Below are positions 8,709-18,034 of a DNA stretch of 64,000 nucleotides, in pieces. The notes under the pieces were generated by a model. That model worked only from the letters and a program-made list of their open reading frames with translations. It had not been told where the DNA came from and did not search any database. The stretch spans positions 62,001 to 126,000 of the forward strand of contig NZ_LGSS01000005.1 of assembly GCF_001190785.1 (NCBI RefSeq). Reading direction: 5' to 3'. The stretch's first letter is position 1; each line of letters opens with the position of its first letter. This stretch comes from Gottschalkia purinilytica. Its GTDB lineage: Bacteria > Bacillota > Clostridia > Tissierellales > Gottschalkiaceae. Both the position numbers and the translations under genes were made by a program.

Positions 8709-9203
8709 ATGATACCAGTTATATCGATAGTTGGATTTTCTAACTCAGGAAAGACTACTCTTATAGTAAAAATTTTAAAAGAAATAAAGTTGCGTGGATA
8801 TAGAGTGGCTATAATAAAGCATCATCATGGAGATTTTGATATTGATGAAAAAGGAAAAGATAGCTGGCATCACTCTCAAGCTGGGGCTGATACAGTTATA
8901 GTATCGTCCCCTAATAAATTTGCTATGGTTTCTAACTTAGAAGAAGAAAAGGAATTAGATGATTTAATAAAGTTAATAGGCGATGTAGACTTAATAATAA
9001 CAGAAGGATACAAAAAGCTTAATAAACCTAAAATAGCAGTATTTAGAACAGAGTTATGTGAACATGACTCCATTTTAGAATTGGAAAATCTTATAGCAGT
9101 AGCTAGTGATACCTACATAAAACATAAAGTTCCTTGTTTTGACTTGGAAGATATAGAAGGATTAGTTAACCTAATCGAAAAAAAATTTTTGAAAAACAAA
9201 TAA
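8709..9203 (+). CDS. mobB: Molybdopterin-guanine dinucleotide biosynthesis protein MobB
   Basis: MobB is a GTP-binding protein that assists MobA in attaching GMP to molybdopterin, giving the MGD form used by formate dehydrogenases. The 164-aa product opens with the P-loop GFSNSGKTTL at residues 9-18, then the typical IKHHHGDFD and DSWHHSQAGA segments. The ATG at 8709 follows the moeA stop by one base and has AAGGTGG upstream; a GTG four codons earlier overlaps moeA and lacks an SD. It is translationally linked to moeA. No mobA is seen in the window. Confidence 0.93.
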   Translation: MIPVISIVGFSNSGKTTLIVKILKEIKLRGYRVAIIKHHHGDFDIDEKGKDSWHHSQAGADTVIVSSPNKFAMVSNLEEEKELDDLIKLIGDVDLIITEGYKKLNKPKIAVFRTELCEHDSILELENLIAVASDTYIKHKVPCFDLEDIEGLVNLIEKKFLKNK

Positions 9204-9205
9204 AC

Positions 9206-9308
9206 TTTGTTAAAAATAAGATTAATACATTGTTATAAAAGTAACGAAGAAGTTGCAGTTACGCCATTTACATTAATAAATTAAGATGGTAAAATGTAGC
9301 TGTAGATT
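9206..9308 (+). repeat. Conserved non-coding block A, copy 2
   Basis: Matches 3993-4095 along its whole length without gaps. Conserved parts are TTTGTTAAAAATA, CATTGTTATAAAAGTAAC and GTAAAATGTAGCTGTAGATT. It starts right after the mobB stop and lies about 220 bases before the selenocysteine fdh start. The rest of this 327-base gap (9309-9530) shows nothing recognisable. Confidence 0.6.
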
Positions 9309-9530
9309 AAAAGCCATAATCTATATTTAATAATAATATTTTATTTACTATAAAATTAAATATTTAATTATCCTTTAATTTTTAATTTTGTAGTCAACAA
9401 AAATAAGCCTAGCCATAATTATATCAATTCTAGATTAATATATTTTGTACAAAGATTTAATCTAAAATATTCCAAACTTTTGAAATTAAAAACTTATACG
9501 GCAGAATATGAATTTAAGGGGGGGACCGTA

Positions 9531-12209
9531 ATGGTTACATTTACTATTGATGGTAAAACAGTAACAGTACCTAAGGGAACCACTATTCTACAAGCGGCTA
9601 AAGATATAGGTATTGATATACCTAACTTTTGTTACGAAAAGGAATTGACTTCTTTTAGTGGATGTAGAATATGTGTAGTAGAAATAGAAGGATATAAAAA
9701 TCTATCAGCTGCTTGCAGTGCAGAGGTACTTGATGGAATGGTAGTGCATACAGAATCTAAAAAGGTTATTGAAACACGTAAAACAATTTTAGATTTAATG
9801 TTAGCTAATCATCCAACTGATTGTTTAACTTGTAGTAAAGTAGGAAATTGTAAGCTTCAAGAATATTGCTATAGATACGATGTTAAAAAGACATCTTTTG
9901 AAGGAGAAAGAAAGCAATTTCCTATAGATGATATTAATCCAGTTATGGAAAGAGATCAAAGTAAATGTATTTTATGTGGAAAATGTGTTAGGGTATGTAA
10001 GGAAATTCAAGTTACAGGAGCTATAGACTTTACTGATAGAGGATTTAATTCTAAAGTTACTACTGCATTTGATGATCCTATAAGTACTGAAAACTGTAGA
10101 ATGTGCGGACAATGTATAAGCGTATGTCCTACAGGAGCTCTCGCAAATAAACAGTTAAAGTCTGTACGACCATGGGAAGTAAAAAAAGTTAGAACAACAT
10201 GTCCTTTCTGTGGTACAGGATGTAACTTTGATTTAAATGTTAAAGATGGAAAGGTAGTAGGAGTTACGCCTAACGAAGAATCGCCTGTAAATGGAACATC
10301 ACTTTGCGTAAAAGGAAGATACCATATCGACCTTATAAATAGTCCTGATAGAATTACTAAACCTTTAATTAAAAAGAACGGAAAGTTTATAGAGTCTAGT
10401 TGGGAAGAAGCTTTAAGCTTAGTAACTAGTAAACTAAAGAGTATAAAAGATGAATATGGTGGAGACGCAATAGCTGGATTAAGTTCTGCAAGATGCGTTA
10501 ATGAAGATAACTTTGTATTTCAAAAAATGATGAGAGTAGCTTTGGATAGTAACAACGTAGACCATTGTGCTCGAACCTGACACGCTCCTACAGTTGCAGG
10601 TCTTGCAACTACATTTGGAAGTGGAGCTATGACAAACTCTATAGGAGAGATAGAAGATAATGAAGTATTATTTATTATAGGATCAAATGCTACAGAAGCA
10701 CATCCTATAATAGGAAATAAAATGAAAAAAGCAGCTAGAAAAGGAGCCAAACTTATAGTTATAGATCCTAGACGTACTGAACTAGCAGATCATGCTACAT
10801 TATGGCTTCCATTAAACTCAGGTACAGATGCTGCTTTAGTAAATGGACTTATAAATATAATAGTCAATGAAGGATGGCAAGATAAGGAATACATTGAAAC
10901 TCGCTGTGAAGGATTTGAAAATATGTGGGAAACAGCGAAGAAATATACTCCTGATATAGTAAGTGAGATTACAGGAATATCAGAAGATATGTTATATGAA
11001 ACAGCAAAACTATATGCAAATACTAAAAAAGCAGGAATATTCTATACATTAGGAATAACTGAACATACTACAGGTACTGCAAATGTTATGAATCTTGCTA
11101 ACCTTGCGATGATAACAGGACACTTAGGTATAGAAAATGCAGGAGTAAATCCTTTAAGAGGACAAAATAATGTTCAAGGTGCTTGTGATATGGCGGCACT
11201 TCCTAACTATTTACCAGGATACAAGGATATAACAGATCCAGAGAATATTAAGTTCTTTGAAGAATACTGGGGAGTTAAATTAAAGCCTTATAAAGGATTA
11301 AGAATACCAGAAATGTTAGATGATGCTTACGATGGAAAAGTAAAAGCTATGTATGTTATGGGAGAAGAACCAGTTTTAACTGATCCAGATGCAAATCATG
11401 TAAAAAAAGCTTTAAGTAACTTAGAATTTTTAGTCGTTCAAGACATAACATTAACAGAAACAGCTAAATTTGCAGATGTAGTTCTTCCAGCTACTTGCTA
11501 TGCAGAGAAAGATGGTACTTTTACAAATACAGAGAGAAGAGTACAAAGAGTAAGAAAAGCTGTTGAAGCGCCAGGAGAATGTAGATTAGACTGGAAAATA
11601 TTATGTGATATAGCAAAAAGACTAGGAGCAAAAGGTTTTGACTATAAAAATGCAGAAGAGATTTTCAATGAGATAAGAGATGTTATGCCAACATATAGAG
11701 GTATAACTTACGAAAGAATTGACAAAGTAGGCTTATCATGGCCATGTCCTACAGAAGATCATCCTGGAACTAAGTTCTTACATGAAGGTAAATTTATACG
11801 TGGAAAAGGACTGATGATTCCAGTTGAATACGAGCCACCTGCTGAACTTACGAATGAGGAATACCCAGTTATATTGACTACAGGAAGAATGCTTTATCAC
11901 TATAATGTTATGACAAGATACTCTAATAGTTTAGAATCAATAAGACCTCATGAGTTAGCAGAAATGCATCCTGAAGATGCTAAAAAATTAGGTGTTGAGG
12001 ATGAAGATGAGATTAGAGTTACTTCTCGTAGAGGATCTATAGTATCAAAGGTTAAGATAACGGATAGAGTTAAACCAGGAATGATGTTTATGACATTCCA
12101 CTATAAGGAATCACCTGTAAATGAACTTACAAACTCAGCATATGATCCTGTTACTAAGACAGCAGAATATAAAGTTACAGCTGTAAAAGTAGAGAAAGTG
12201 TGTAGTTAA
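9531..12209 (+). CDS. Formate dehydrogenase catalytic subunit, selenocysteine form (in-frame TGA)
   Basis: Selenoprotein paralog of the enzyme at 4238-6916, with the same 892-residue length and no gaps. It reads through TGA at 10578-10580 as Sec350, directly before His351, the position of the catalytic Cys in the other copy. Simple ORF calling splits it in two at this codon. A SECIS hairpin lies at 10592-10610. All Fe-S ligands of the N-terminal NuoG-like module and the CPFCGTGC cluster motif are kept. The start is ATG at 9531 after AAGGGGGGG. Selenocysteine forms of this family are generally the more active. SelA, SelB, SelD and tRNA-Sec are not in the window and must be encoded elsewhere. 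Confidence 0.95.
10578..10610 (+). promoter_or_regulatory. Bacterial SECIS element directing selenocysteine insertion
   Basis: TGA at 10578-10580 is followed after 11 nt by a perfect seven-pair stem, AGTTGCA (10592-10598) and TGCAACT (10604-10610). The apical loop is GGTCT. Stem position, the GCAGGTCT core and spacing match the E. coli fdhF SECIS recognised by SelB. The element lies within the coding sequence, so it constrains residues 355-360. Confidence 0.93.
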
Positions 12210-12288
12210 TAGATATAAATTACTACGACCAAAAGACAATGTTATATGTCAAGTGTTAATATATTTGTAAGTAAATATTTCCTTAAAT

Positions 12289-12325
12289 AAAAGGGGTCCT
12301 ATAATTAGCATAGGATCCTTTTTAT
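12289..12325 (+). terminator. Terminator after the selenocysteine formate dehydrogenase
   Basis: AAAGGGGTCCTAT pairs with ATAGGATCCTTTT around a seven-base loop and is followed by T residues. It closes the molybdenum/formate island. The remaining 250 bases to rsmD show only a TATAAT at 12403-12408 without a convincing -35. Confidence 0.85.
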
Positions 12326-12585
12326 ATATCTAAATAATAAAAAATGCCTCTTAAATATTAATTTTTATAAATAATTTATATAATTTTTTAGTACAATTAA
12401 GGTATAATTTTAGAATGCTTTTTCTATTTACTATGATTTTACATGAATAGTGGAACAAAGTGAGGATTTTAAAATAATTAATTACTAGTAATAATATAGG
12501 GGAACACTTAAGTTATAATAATCTTTGTGTAAGATATTTTATTGTGCTAAAATATTATATAGTTAGTACTAAGGAGGAATTTTAC

Positions 12586-13149
12586 TTGCGTGTGATTACA
12601 GGAAAAGTAAGAGGGTTTAAACTTAAGTCACCAAAGGGGCTAAATACTAGACCAACTTCTGATAGAGTAAAAGAGTCCATTTTTAATATACTAGGATATA
12701 TAAGTGAAGATAGTATAGTTTTAGATTTGTTCTCAGGCTCAGGAAATGTTGGCATAGAGTTTTTAAGTCGAGGAGCAAAAAAATGTTATTTTATAGATGG
12801 CGATGCAAATAGTATAAAAGTTATAAATGAAAATCTAAAAAATACTAAATTTACTGATCAAGCATTTATTTATAAAAATAATGTGAGCAAAGCTATTAGC
12901 ATATTAGGTAAAAAAAGTTTAAAATTTGATTATATATTTATGGATCCTCCCTATGAAAAAGGATATATACTTCCTGCTTTGGAAAATATTTATACAGAAA
13001 ATTTATTAAAAAAAGAAGGAAAAATTATAATTGAGCACGAAACAAAACTGGAGTTACCTAATAAACATTTAAGTTTTATAAAAATAGATACTAGAAAATA
13101 TGGAGGTACTTCTGTATCTTTTTACACTAATGAGGAGGTTACAGAATGA
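12586..13149 (+). CDS. rsmD: 16S rRNA (guanine(966)-N(2))-methyltransferase RsmD
   Basis: RsmD methylates G966 of 16S rRNA using SAM. The 187-aa protein begins with the typical RVITGKVRG. It has SAM-binding motif DLFSGSGNVGIE at about 47-58 and the catalytic DPPY at 120-123. The TTG at 12586 is chosen because AAGGAGGA precedes it and the family starts here; an upstream TTG/GTG in frame would add 14 unrelated residues. It overlaps coaD by four bases (ATGA). Order rsmD-coaD equals ylbH-ylbI of Bacillus. Confidence 0.95.
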   Translation: MRVITGKVRGFKLKSPKGLNTRPTSDRVKESIFNILGYISEDSIVLDLFSGSGNVGIEFLSRGAKKCYFIDGDANSIKVINENLKNTKFTDQAFIYKNNVSKAISILGKKSLKFDYIFMDPPYEKGYILPALENIYTENLLKKEGKIIIEHETKLELPNKHLSFIKIDTRKYGGTSVSFYTNEEVTE

Positions 13150-13646
13150 TAGCTCTTTATCCAGGAACTTTTGATCCAGTTACTAATGGGCATTTGGATA
13201 TAATTGAAAGATGTTCTAAAAAATTCGAGAAAGTTATAGTAGCAGTTTTAAATAATACTTCTAAAAAAACTGTATTTTCGGTACAAGAAAGATCAGATTT
13301 AATAAAAGAAGTAACTAAAGATTATGAAAATGTAGAAGTTGATACATTTTCAGGATTATTAATTGACTATGTTAAAAAAAGAGACGTAGGAGTTATAGTT
13401 AGAGGATTAAGGGCCGTTTCAGATTTTGAGTATGAAATGCAAATGGCATTAACAAATAAGAGTTTATACGATAAAGCAGAAACCTTTTTCTTGATATCAA
13501 GTAGTCAATATTCTTTTTTAAGTTCAAGTGTAGTAAGAGAAGTTGCAAGATTTAAAGGGGATGTTTCTTCATTAGTTCCTAGCGCAGTACAAATAGCTAT
13601 AGAGAAAAAGTTTAAGGAGGGGCAAGATAACAATGGATGTTTTTAA
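13146..13646 (+). CDS. coaD: Phosphopantetheine adenylyltransferase
   Basis: CoaD makes dephospho-CoA from 4'-phosphopantetheine and ATP, the fourth step of CoA synthesis. The 166-aa product has the nucleotidyltransferase motif PGTFDPVTNGH at residues 6-16 and the C-terminal SSSVVRE motif, and is of normal length. The ATG overlaps the rsmD stop and the SD lies in the rsmD end (GAGGAGG), so the two are translationally coupled. Its last codons overlap the next gene by 14 bases. Confidence 0.96.
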   Translation: MIALYPGTFDPVTNGHLDIIERCSKKFEKVIVAVLNNTSKKTVFSVQERSDLIKEVTKDYENVEVDTFSGLLIDYVKKRDVGVIVRGLRAVSDFEYEMQMALTNKSLYDKAETFFLISSSQYSFLSSSVVREVARFKGDVSSLVPSAVQIAIEKKFKEGQDNNGCF

Positions 13647-14100
13647 ACTTTTAGACGAGATGGAGGAAATTCTTGAATCAAGTTCAAGTATTCCTTTTGC
13701 AGGAAAGACTTTAGTTGATAAATATGAGTTGCTAGAAATAGTGGGTGAAATAAGATCAAAACTGCCAGATGAAATAAAGCAAGCAGAATGGATAAAGGAA
13801 GAGAGACAAAGAATATTAGCGGAAGCACAAAGTGATGCAGATACCATGGTAAAAGAAATACAGCTACATATAGAAGAGATGGTAGATCAAGATGAAATAG
13901 TAAGACAAGCACATGAAAGAGCAGAAGAAATAATAGAAAAAGCTCAAAGTAATGCTAAAGAGATTCGTATAGGGTCTATGGAATATGCAGATCAACTATT
14001 AAAAGAAGTGGAGAATAGATTGATGTCATTGGGAAATAATATAAAGGATATTGTCGAGGTTGTTGAAGCTAATAGAAATGAATTGAAAGGTGATAAATAA
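13633..14100 (+). CDS. Coiled-coil protein downstream of coaD, F0F1-b/DivIVA-like
   Basis: A 155-aa charged, helical protein. It has no membrane segment or signal peptide; heptad-like segments rich in Glu, Lys and Ala run from about residue 50 to the end (AEAQSDADTMVKEIQ, RAHERAEEIIEKAQ-type repeats). Proteins of this kind sit after coaD in many clostridia and are often labelled ATPase or ATP-synthase-b-like because of the coiled coil, without known function. The ATG at 13633 lies inside coaD after AAGGAGGGG. It could act as a cell-pole or division scaffold, but that is a guess. Confidence 0.75.
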   Translation: MDVFKLLDEMEEILESSSSIPFAGKTLVDKYELLEIVGEIRSKLPDEIKQAEWIKEERQRILAEAQSDADTMVKEIQLHIEEMVDQDEIVRQAHERAEEIIEKAQSNAKEIRIGSMEYADQLLKEVENRLMSLGNNIKDIVEVVEANRNELKGDK

Positions 14101-14102
14101 AT

Positions 14103-14142
14103 AAAAAACTTCTCTTATTTTTAAGGGAAGTTTTTTATTTAC
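14103..14142. terminator. Bidirectional terminator between convergent genes
   Basis: AAAAAACTTC and GAAGTTTTTT pair around a short A/T-rich loop, with A and T tracts on the two sides. It serves the coaD operon on the plus strand and ylbJ on the minus strand. Confidence 0.85.
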
Positions 14143-15406
14143 TTAATTTATGCGTTAGAGTGTATAATGTTCCCAAAACTAGCGATATTAGAATAATACT
14201 AATAATTATAATAAATTCTATTTGAAAAGAAAACTTTAATGTTAACAGCCAATTTGCAAAACTTTCTAATTCAGTTGCGGGTAAACTGATTGTACTAGAT
14301 GAACTATTAAAAATTAGTTTATATATAAAGTAGCTATAAACACTAGAACATAAACCATGTAACAGTTTTGATAATATATATAACCTGTAACTAATATCTG
14401 TGTTATTTATCATACTCATGACTTGGCTATGTACTGAAAATCCACTCCATGCTATTAAAAAGCTAATAGCGCATATCTTTATAATTAAGCTTGCAGAGTC
14501 AACATCTGAAACCATTTTACAACCATTAGTCATTTCAATTAGACCAGATACAAATGATGTCATAATTTCAGAATTGATACTAAAAGGGACCATCTTTATT
14601 AATATATCTGATATAAAATCTATTATATTTGTTATTTTCATTGCTTCTATTACTACTGAATAAAGTATTATGAAACCACCTACCATAAACATTGAATTAA
14701 AAGCAGAAGTTATTGAGTCAGCTAATAAGGTACTAAAAGATCTACCATCTTTTTCTCTTGCTTTTATTAGAGAAATAAAGGCTTCTTTTATATAGTTACT
14801 TTTTTTTATGATAGTTTTTTTTCTTTTATCTTTTTTATAAAACTTAAATATTAATCCTACACTTATAGCACCCAGGTAATGAGCTATAGCTAATAAAGAT
14901 CCAACTCTAGGATTTTTAAGCATTCCAACTGAAACTGCTCCTATAATAAATAAAGGTCCAGATGTGCTACAAAAAGCAATAAGTCTTTGAGCTTCTGTTT
15001 TCGTTATTATATTTTGTGATCTTAGTTTGGCTGTTAAATTAGCTCCTACGGGATATCCAGATGTTACACTCATGGCAAATACAAACGAACCTTCTCCTGG
15101 AACTCCAAATAAAGGATACATTATAGGTTTAAGAAGTGTTCCTATAAAATCTACTATACCTAGTCCAATTAATACTTCAGAACCTATAAAAAAAGGAAAA
15201 AGAGAAGGAATAACTACATTAGTCCAAGTCAATAATCCTCTCAAAGCAGCATCAACTGAATTTTTAGGAAACATAACTATAATAGTGATAATTATGATAG
15301 ATATAGAAGAAATAATAATAGTTTTTATATAACTCTTATTTTTTATTAACAAAATCAAAGCTATCAGAATAAATATTAATATAGTTGTCAAAATTAAAGT
15401 AGTCAT
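14135..15406 (-). CDS. ylbJ: Sporulation integral membrane protein YlbJ
   Basis: YlbJ is a polytopic membrane protein of the nucleoside-recognition (gate) domain family needed for spore-cortex formation in Bacillus, where sigma-E drives it. The 423-aa product has many hydrophobic segments, two gate-like halves (around RGLLTWTNVVIPSLFPFFIG and the later SILIKMVPF-type segment), and the VTSGYPVGANLTAKL motif. The start is ATG at 15406 with AGGAGG upstream on the minus strand. It lies between coaD and a ylbK-type patatin gene, as in Bacillus, but inverted relative to them. Confidence 0.9.
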   Translation of the reverse strand: MTTLILTTILIFILIALILLIKNKSYIKTIIISSISIIIITIIVMFPKNSVDAALRGLLTWTNVVIPSLFPFFIGSEVLIGLGIVDFIGTLLKPIMYPLFGVPGEGSFVFAMSVTSGYPVGANLTAKLRSQNIITKTEAQRLIAFCSTSGPLFIIGAVSVGMLKNPRVGSLLAIAHYLGAISVGLIFKFYKKDKRKKTIIKKSNYIKEAFISLIKAREKDGRSFSTLLADSITSAFNSMFMVGGFIILYSVVIEAMKITNIIDFISDILIKMVPFSINSEIMTSFVSGLIEMTNGCKMVSDVDSASLIIKICAISFLIAWSGFSVHSQVMSMINNTDISYRLYILSKLLHGLCSSVYSYFIYKLIFNSSSSTISLPATELESFANWLLTLKFSFQIEFIIIISIILISLVLGTLYTLTHKLSK

Positions 15407-15491
15407 GTAAAACCTCCTATCTGATATGTTATATTATATTGAAGAAAAATATAGAATATGATAGTTTAAGAAATTATAAGGGGTGAAAGAA

Positions 15492-16277
15492 TTGAAACGT
15501 AAGCCGATAATAGGGATTGCATTAGGATCAGGAGCCGCTAGGGGAATGTCACATATAGGTGTATTAAAGGCACTAGAAGAAAATGATATACATGTAGATA
15601 TTATAGCTGGATGTAGTGCAGGTGCACTGGTAGGCAGTCTATATTGTTGTAACATAGATGCTAAGACTATTGGGGCTATAGCAAATAATATTGATAGAAA
15701 GTTATGGGTTGATGTTACTATACCTAAAAGAGGATTTATAAAAGGTCAGAAAGTAGAGGACATGATAAGATTATTAACTAAAAATAAAAATATAGAAGAT
15801 TTAGATAAAAAATTGATAATAGTATCTACTGATCTTAAAAAAGGGGAAAAATATGTATTCACTGAAGGACCAATATATAGGGCTGTAAGAGCGAGTATAT
15901 CAATACCAGGGGTGTTTATACCAGTAAGAATGAATGATATGATGCTTGTAGATGGAGCCGTAATTGATAGAGTGCCTATTTCAGAAGTAAAAAAAGCTGG
16001 GGCCGATATTGTAATAGGCGTTGATGTAGGATTCAGTAGCCAGCAGGGAAGAACAAATCATATAGTAGATATAATACTACAGTCTATAGATGTAATGGCT
16101 AAACAAATTATGTCTGAGCAAATGGTAGTAGCAGATGTGCTATTAGAGCCAGATGTGTCACATATAGGACCTTCAAGATTTGATTTAGTTGAAGACTGTG
16201 TCAAGGTTGGATATGATACGACTATGGAAAAAATAGATATTATTAAAGAAAAAATAAATGAATATAAAAATACATAG
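15492..16277 (+). CDS. Patatin-like phospholipase, RssA/YlbK family
   Basis: A 261-aa serine hydrolase of the patatin fold. It has the oxyanion loop GSGAARG at residues 12-18, the nucleophile motif GCSAG with Ser42, and the DGA motif with Asp154, which together form the catalytic dyad. No signal peptide is seen, so it is probably cytoplasmic. The natural substrate of YlbK/RssA proteins is not established. The TTG at 15492 follows AAGGGGTGA with good spacing; the GTG at 15483 is part of that SD. Position next to ylbJ matches Bacillus ylbK. Confidence 0.9.
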   Translation: MKRKPIIGIALGSGAARGMSHIGVLKALEENDIHVDIIAGCSAGALVGSLYCCNIDAKTIGAIANNIDRKLWVDVTIPKRGFIKGQKVEDMIRLLTKNKNIEDLDKKLIIVSTDLKKGEKYVFTEGPIYRAVRASISIPGVFIPVRMNDMMLVDGAVIDRVPISEVKKAGADIVIGVDVGFSSQQGRTNHIVDIILQSIDVMAKQIMSEQMVVADVLLEPDVSHIGPSRFDLVEDCVKVGYDTTMEKIDIIKEKINEYKNT

Positions 16278-16285
16278 TAAACTTA

Positions 16286-16360
16286 TAAATAACAAAATCC
16301 TAAACTTTGTAAAATATCTTAACTTTAAATTACAATGTTTTAAGGATTTTGTTATTTATT
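16286..16360 (+). terminator. Terminator after the patatin gene
   Basis: AATAACAAAATCCT near 16288-16301 pairs with AGGATTTTGTTATT at 16343-16356 around a long A/T-rich loop, then T residues. A second A/T-only stem at 16485-16523 may end tmcAL on the minus strand. The rest of this 277-base gap is featureless. Confidence 0.75.
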
Positions 16361-16554
16361 TTATCTTACTTTTATAATGATTTCTTTGGGTTAATTAATA
16401 AATTACATAATACTTCTGTTTTTAGTTGCTGAATGACTATCTTTGCTATTATTAAAAATAGTTCAATTAAGTTAATATAAAGTTAAAAAATAAAATAGAC
16501 AAAGCTTTAATATTTTATTTTTTATATTTAACTATTTAACAAGTTATTAAAAAA

Positions 16555-17811
16555 TTATTTTTTAAAGTAAGGAGAAATATAATAATCTAGGTTGTAACTT
16601 GAGACATCTGTTAATCCACTTAGTCCCATAAAATAAATATCTGTAGCTTTTTTATCAAGTTCAATCATTTTAGATAATACGTTATTTTTATATTTTTTAT
16701 AATTAGAAAATTTAGTTATAATAGGTATCGATGACGTATTTTTTGCTGTACTTAAAATTTCTAATCCCTTTCTATTTGCACCTAATACTCTAGCATACTG
16801 AGGACCAAATGAATTTAAATAATCAAACATATTTTTATCTAGATTCAATAGAATATGGAATAAAATTCTTTTAAGTCTGGTTAAGGTATATCTTTTAGTC
16901 ATGATACAATTTAAGATATTAGAAATATCATTTGATTGTGAAAAGCACTTTAATATACGATTTTCTAGTCCCTTTTCTACTTCTTTATAATTACTTAAGT
17001 CCTCATGAGACATAGTCCTTAATATATAAAGTAAAATTTGGTTGAAGTTTTCGATGCTATTGAAAGACTTATAATCTTTTAGAAAATCTATGAGATAGTT
17101 ATAAGTTTCAATTGGTACTGTATCTTTTATATTATCTAATGCATTGTTTTTAAAAAACTCTTCTCTAATAGCAGTAGCACTAGAAATATTCCCTTTTATT
17201 TCTTTGTCATGATAGTTTGATGAAATTCTTTTAATTGTATAAGGAATAATATTACTATTGATTTTTTTCAGAGCTTTCATATACTCTATTCCTAATATGT
17301 TATTTGGACTTGATAATAGTTCCTTTAAATATAAATGATCATTAAGCTTTTGAGTCTTAAAAAAATCATATAGTGCAGAAGATCTAGATTTAGGATAAGA
17401 ATTACCTTCATTTAAATATTTTTTTAAGTATTCTTTGTAATCATCAGGTTCTTCTATAAGAACATCAGCAATTAAACCTAAAGAGTCTATACTACCATAT
17501 TCACTCCCAAAACATATACTATCTACTATACCTAAACTATCTAGTATCTTTATAGCTCCATAAGAAAAGTATTCTGCACTTTGACAAGAATATATAAAAG
17601 GAAGTTCTATTACTAAGTCTACTCCATTATCTATTGCCATCTTTGCTCTACTCCATTTATCTAATAATGCAGGTTCACCTCTTTGTAAAAAATTACCACT
17701 CATTATACATACAGAATAGTCAGAATTAGTTATTTTTTTGGACTCTAATAAATGATAAAGATGGCCATTATGAAAAGGATTATATTCAGTTACTAAGCCT
17801 AAAATTTTCAT
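16555..17811 (-). CDS. tmcAL: tRNA(Met) cytidine acetate ligase TmcAL
   Basis: TmcAL (YlbM) makes N4-acetylcytidine at the wobble base of elongator tRNA-Met, activating acetate itself with ATP. The 418-aa product has the nucleotidyltransferase motif NPFHNGH at residues 11-17 and the SGNFLQRGEPA segment, with family-typical length. The start is ATG at 17811 after GGAGGTAA. It diverges from ackA, the acetate kinase gene. The Bacillus order ylbJ-ylbK-ylbM is preserved, though this gene is on the opposite strand. Confidence 0.94.
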   Translation of the reverse strand: MKILGLVTEYNPFHNGHLYHLLESKKITNSDYSVCIMSGNFLQRGEPALLDKWSRAKMAIDNGVDLVIELPFIYSCQSAEYFSYGAIKILDSLGIVDSICFGSEYGSIDSLGLIADVLIEEPDDYKEYLKKYLNEGNSYPKSRSSALYDFFKTQKLNDHLYLKELLSSPNNILGIEYMKALKKINSNIIPYTIKRISSNYHDKEIKGNISSATAIREEFFKNNALDNIKDTVPIETYNYLIDFLKDYKSFNSIENFNQILLYILRTMSHEDLSNYKEVEKGLENRILKCFSQSNDISNILNCIMTKRYTLTRLKRILFHILLNLDKNMFDYLNSFGPQYARVLGANRKGLEILSTAKNTSSIPIITKFSNYKKYKNNVLSKMIELDKKATDIYFMGLSGLTDVSSYNLDYYISPYFKK

Positions 17812-18034
17812 TGATTACCTCCAAACTATTAAATCTATTAAATTATTTACTAAATAAATACTTTACTATAAACTATATCATCTCTCAAAAAAAAGTAAAA
17901 ATGTAAATTATAAAATAGTGAAGAATTTTTAACAATTGAAAAGGGTATAAATATAGAGGTATTTATTGATTTTTGTTTGTAATTGTAATAAGATGTTTTA
18001 TGGTGAACGAAAGTATTTAGTAGGAGGGGTATCA

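Noticed and set aside
10578-10580. TGA as a nonsense mutation making the second formate dehydrogenase a pseudogene.
   Set aside because: It falls exactly on the catalytic Sec/Cys codon, with a perfect SECIS hairpin behind it and no other damage in 892 codons.
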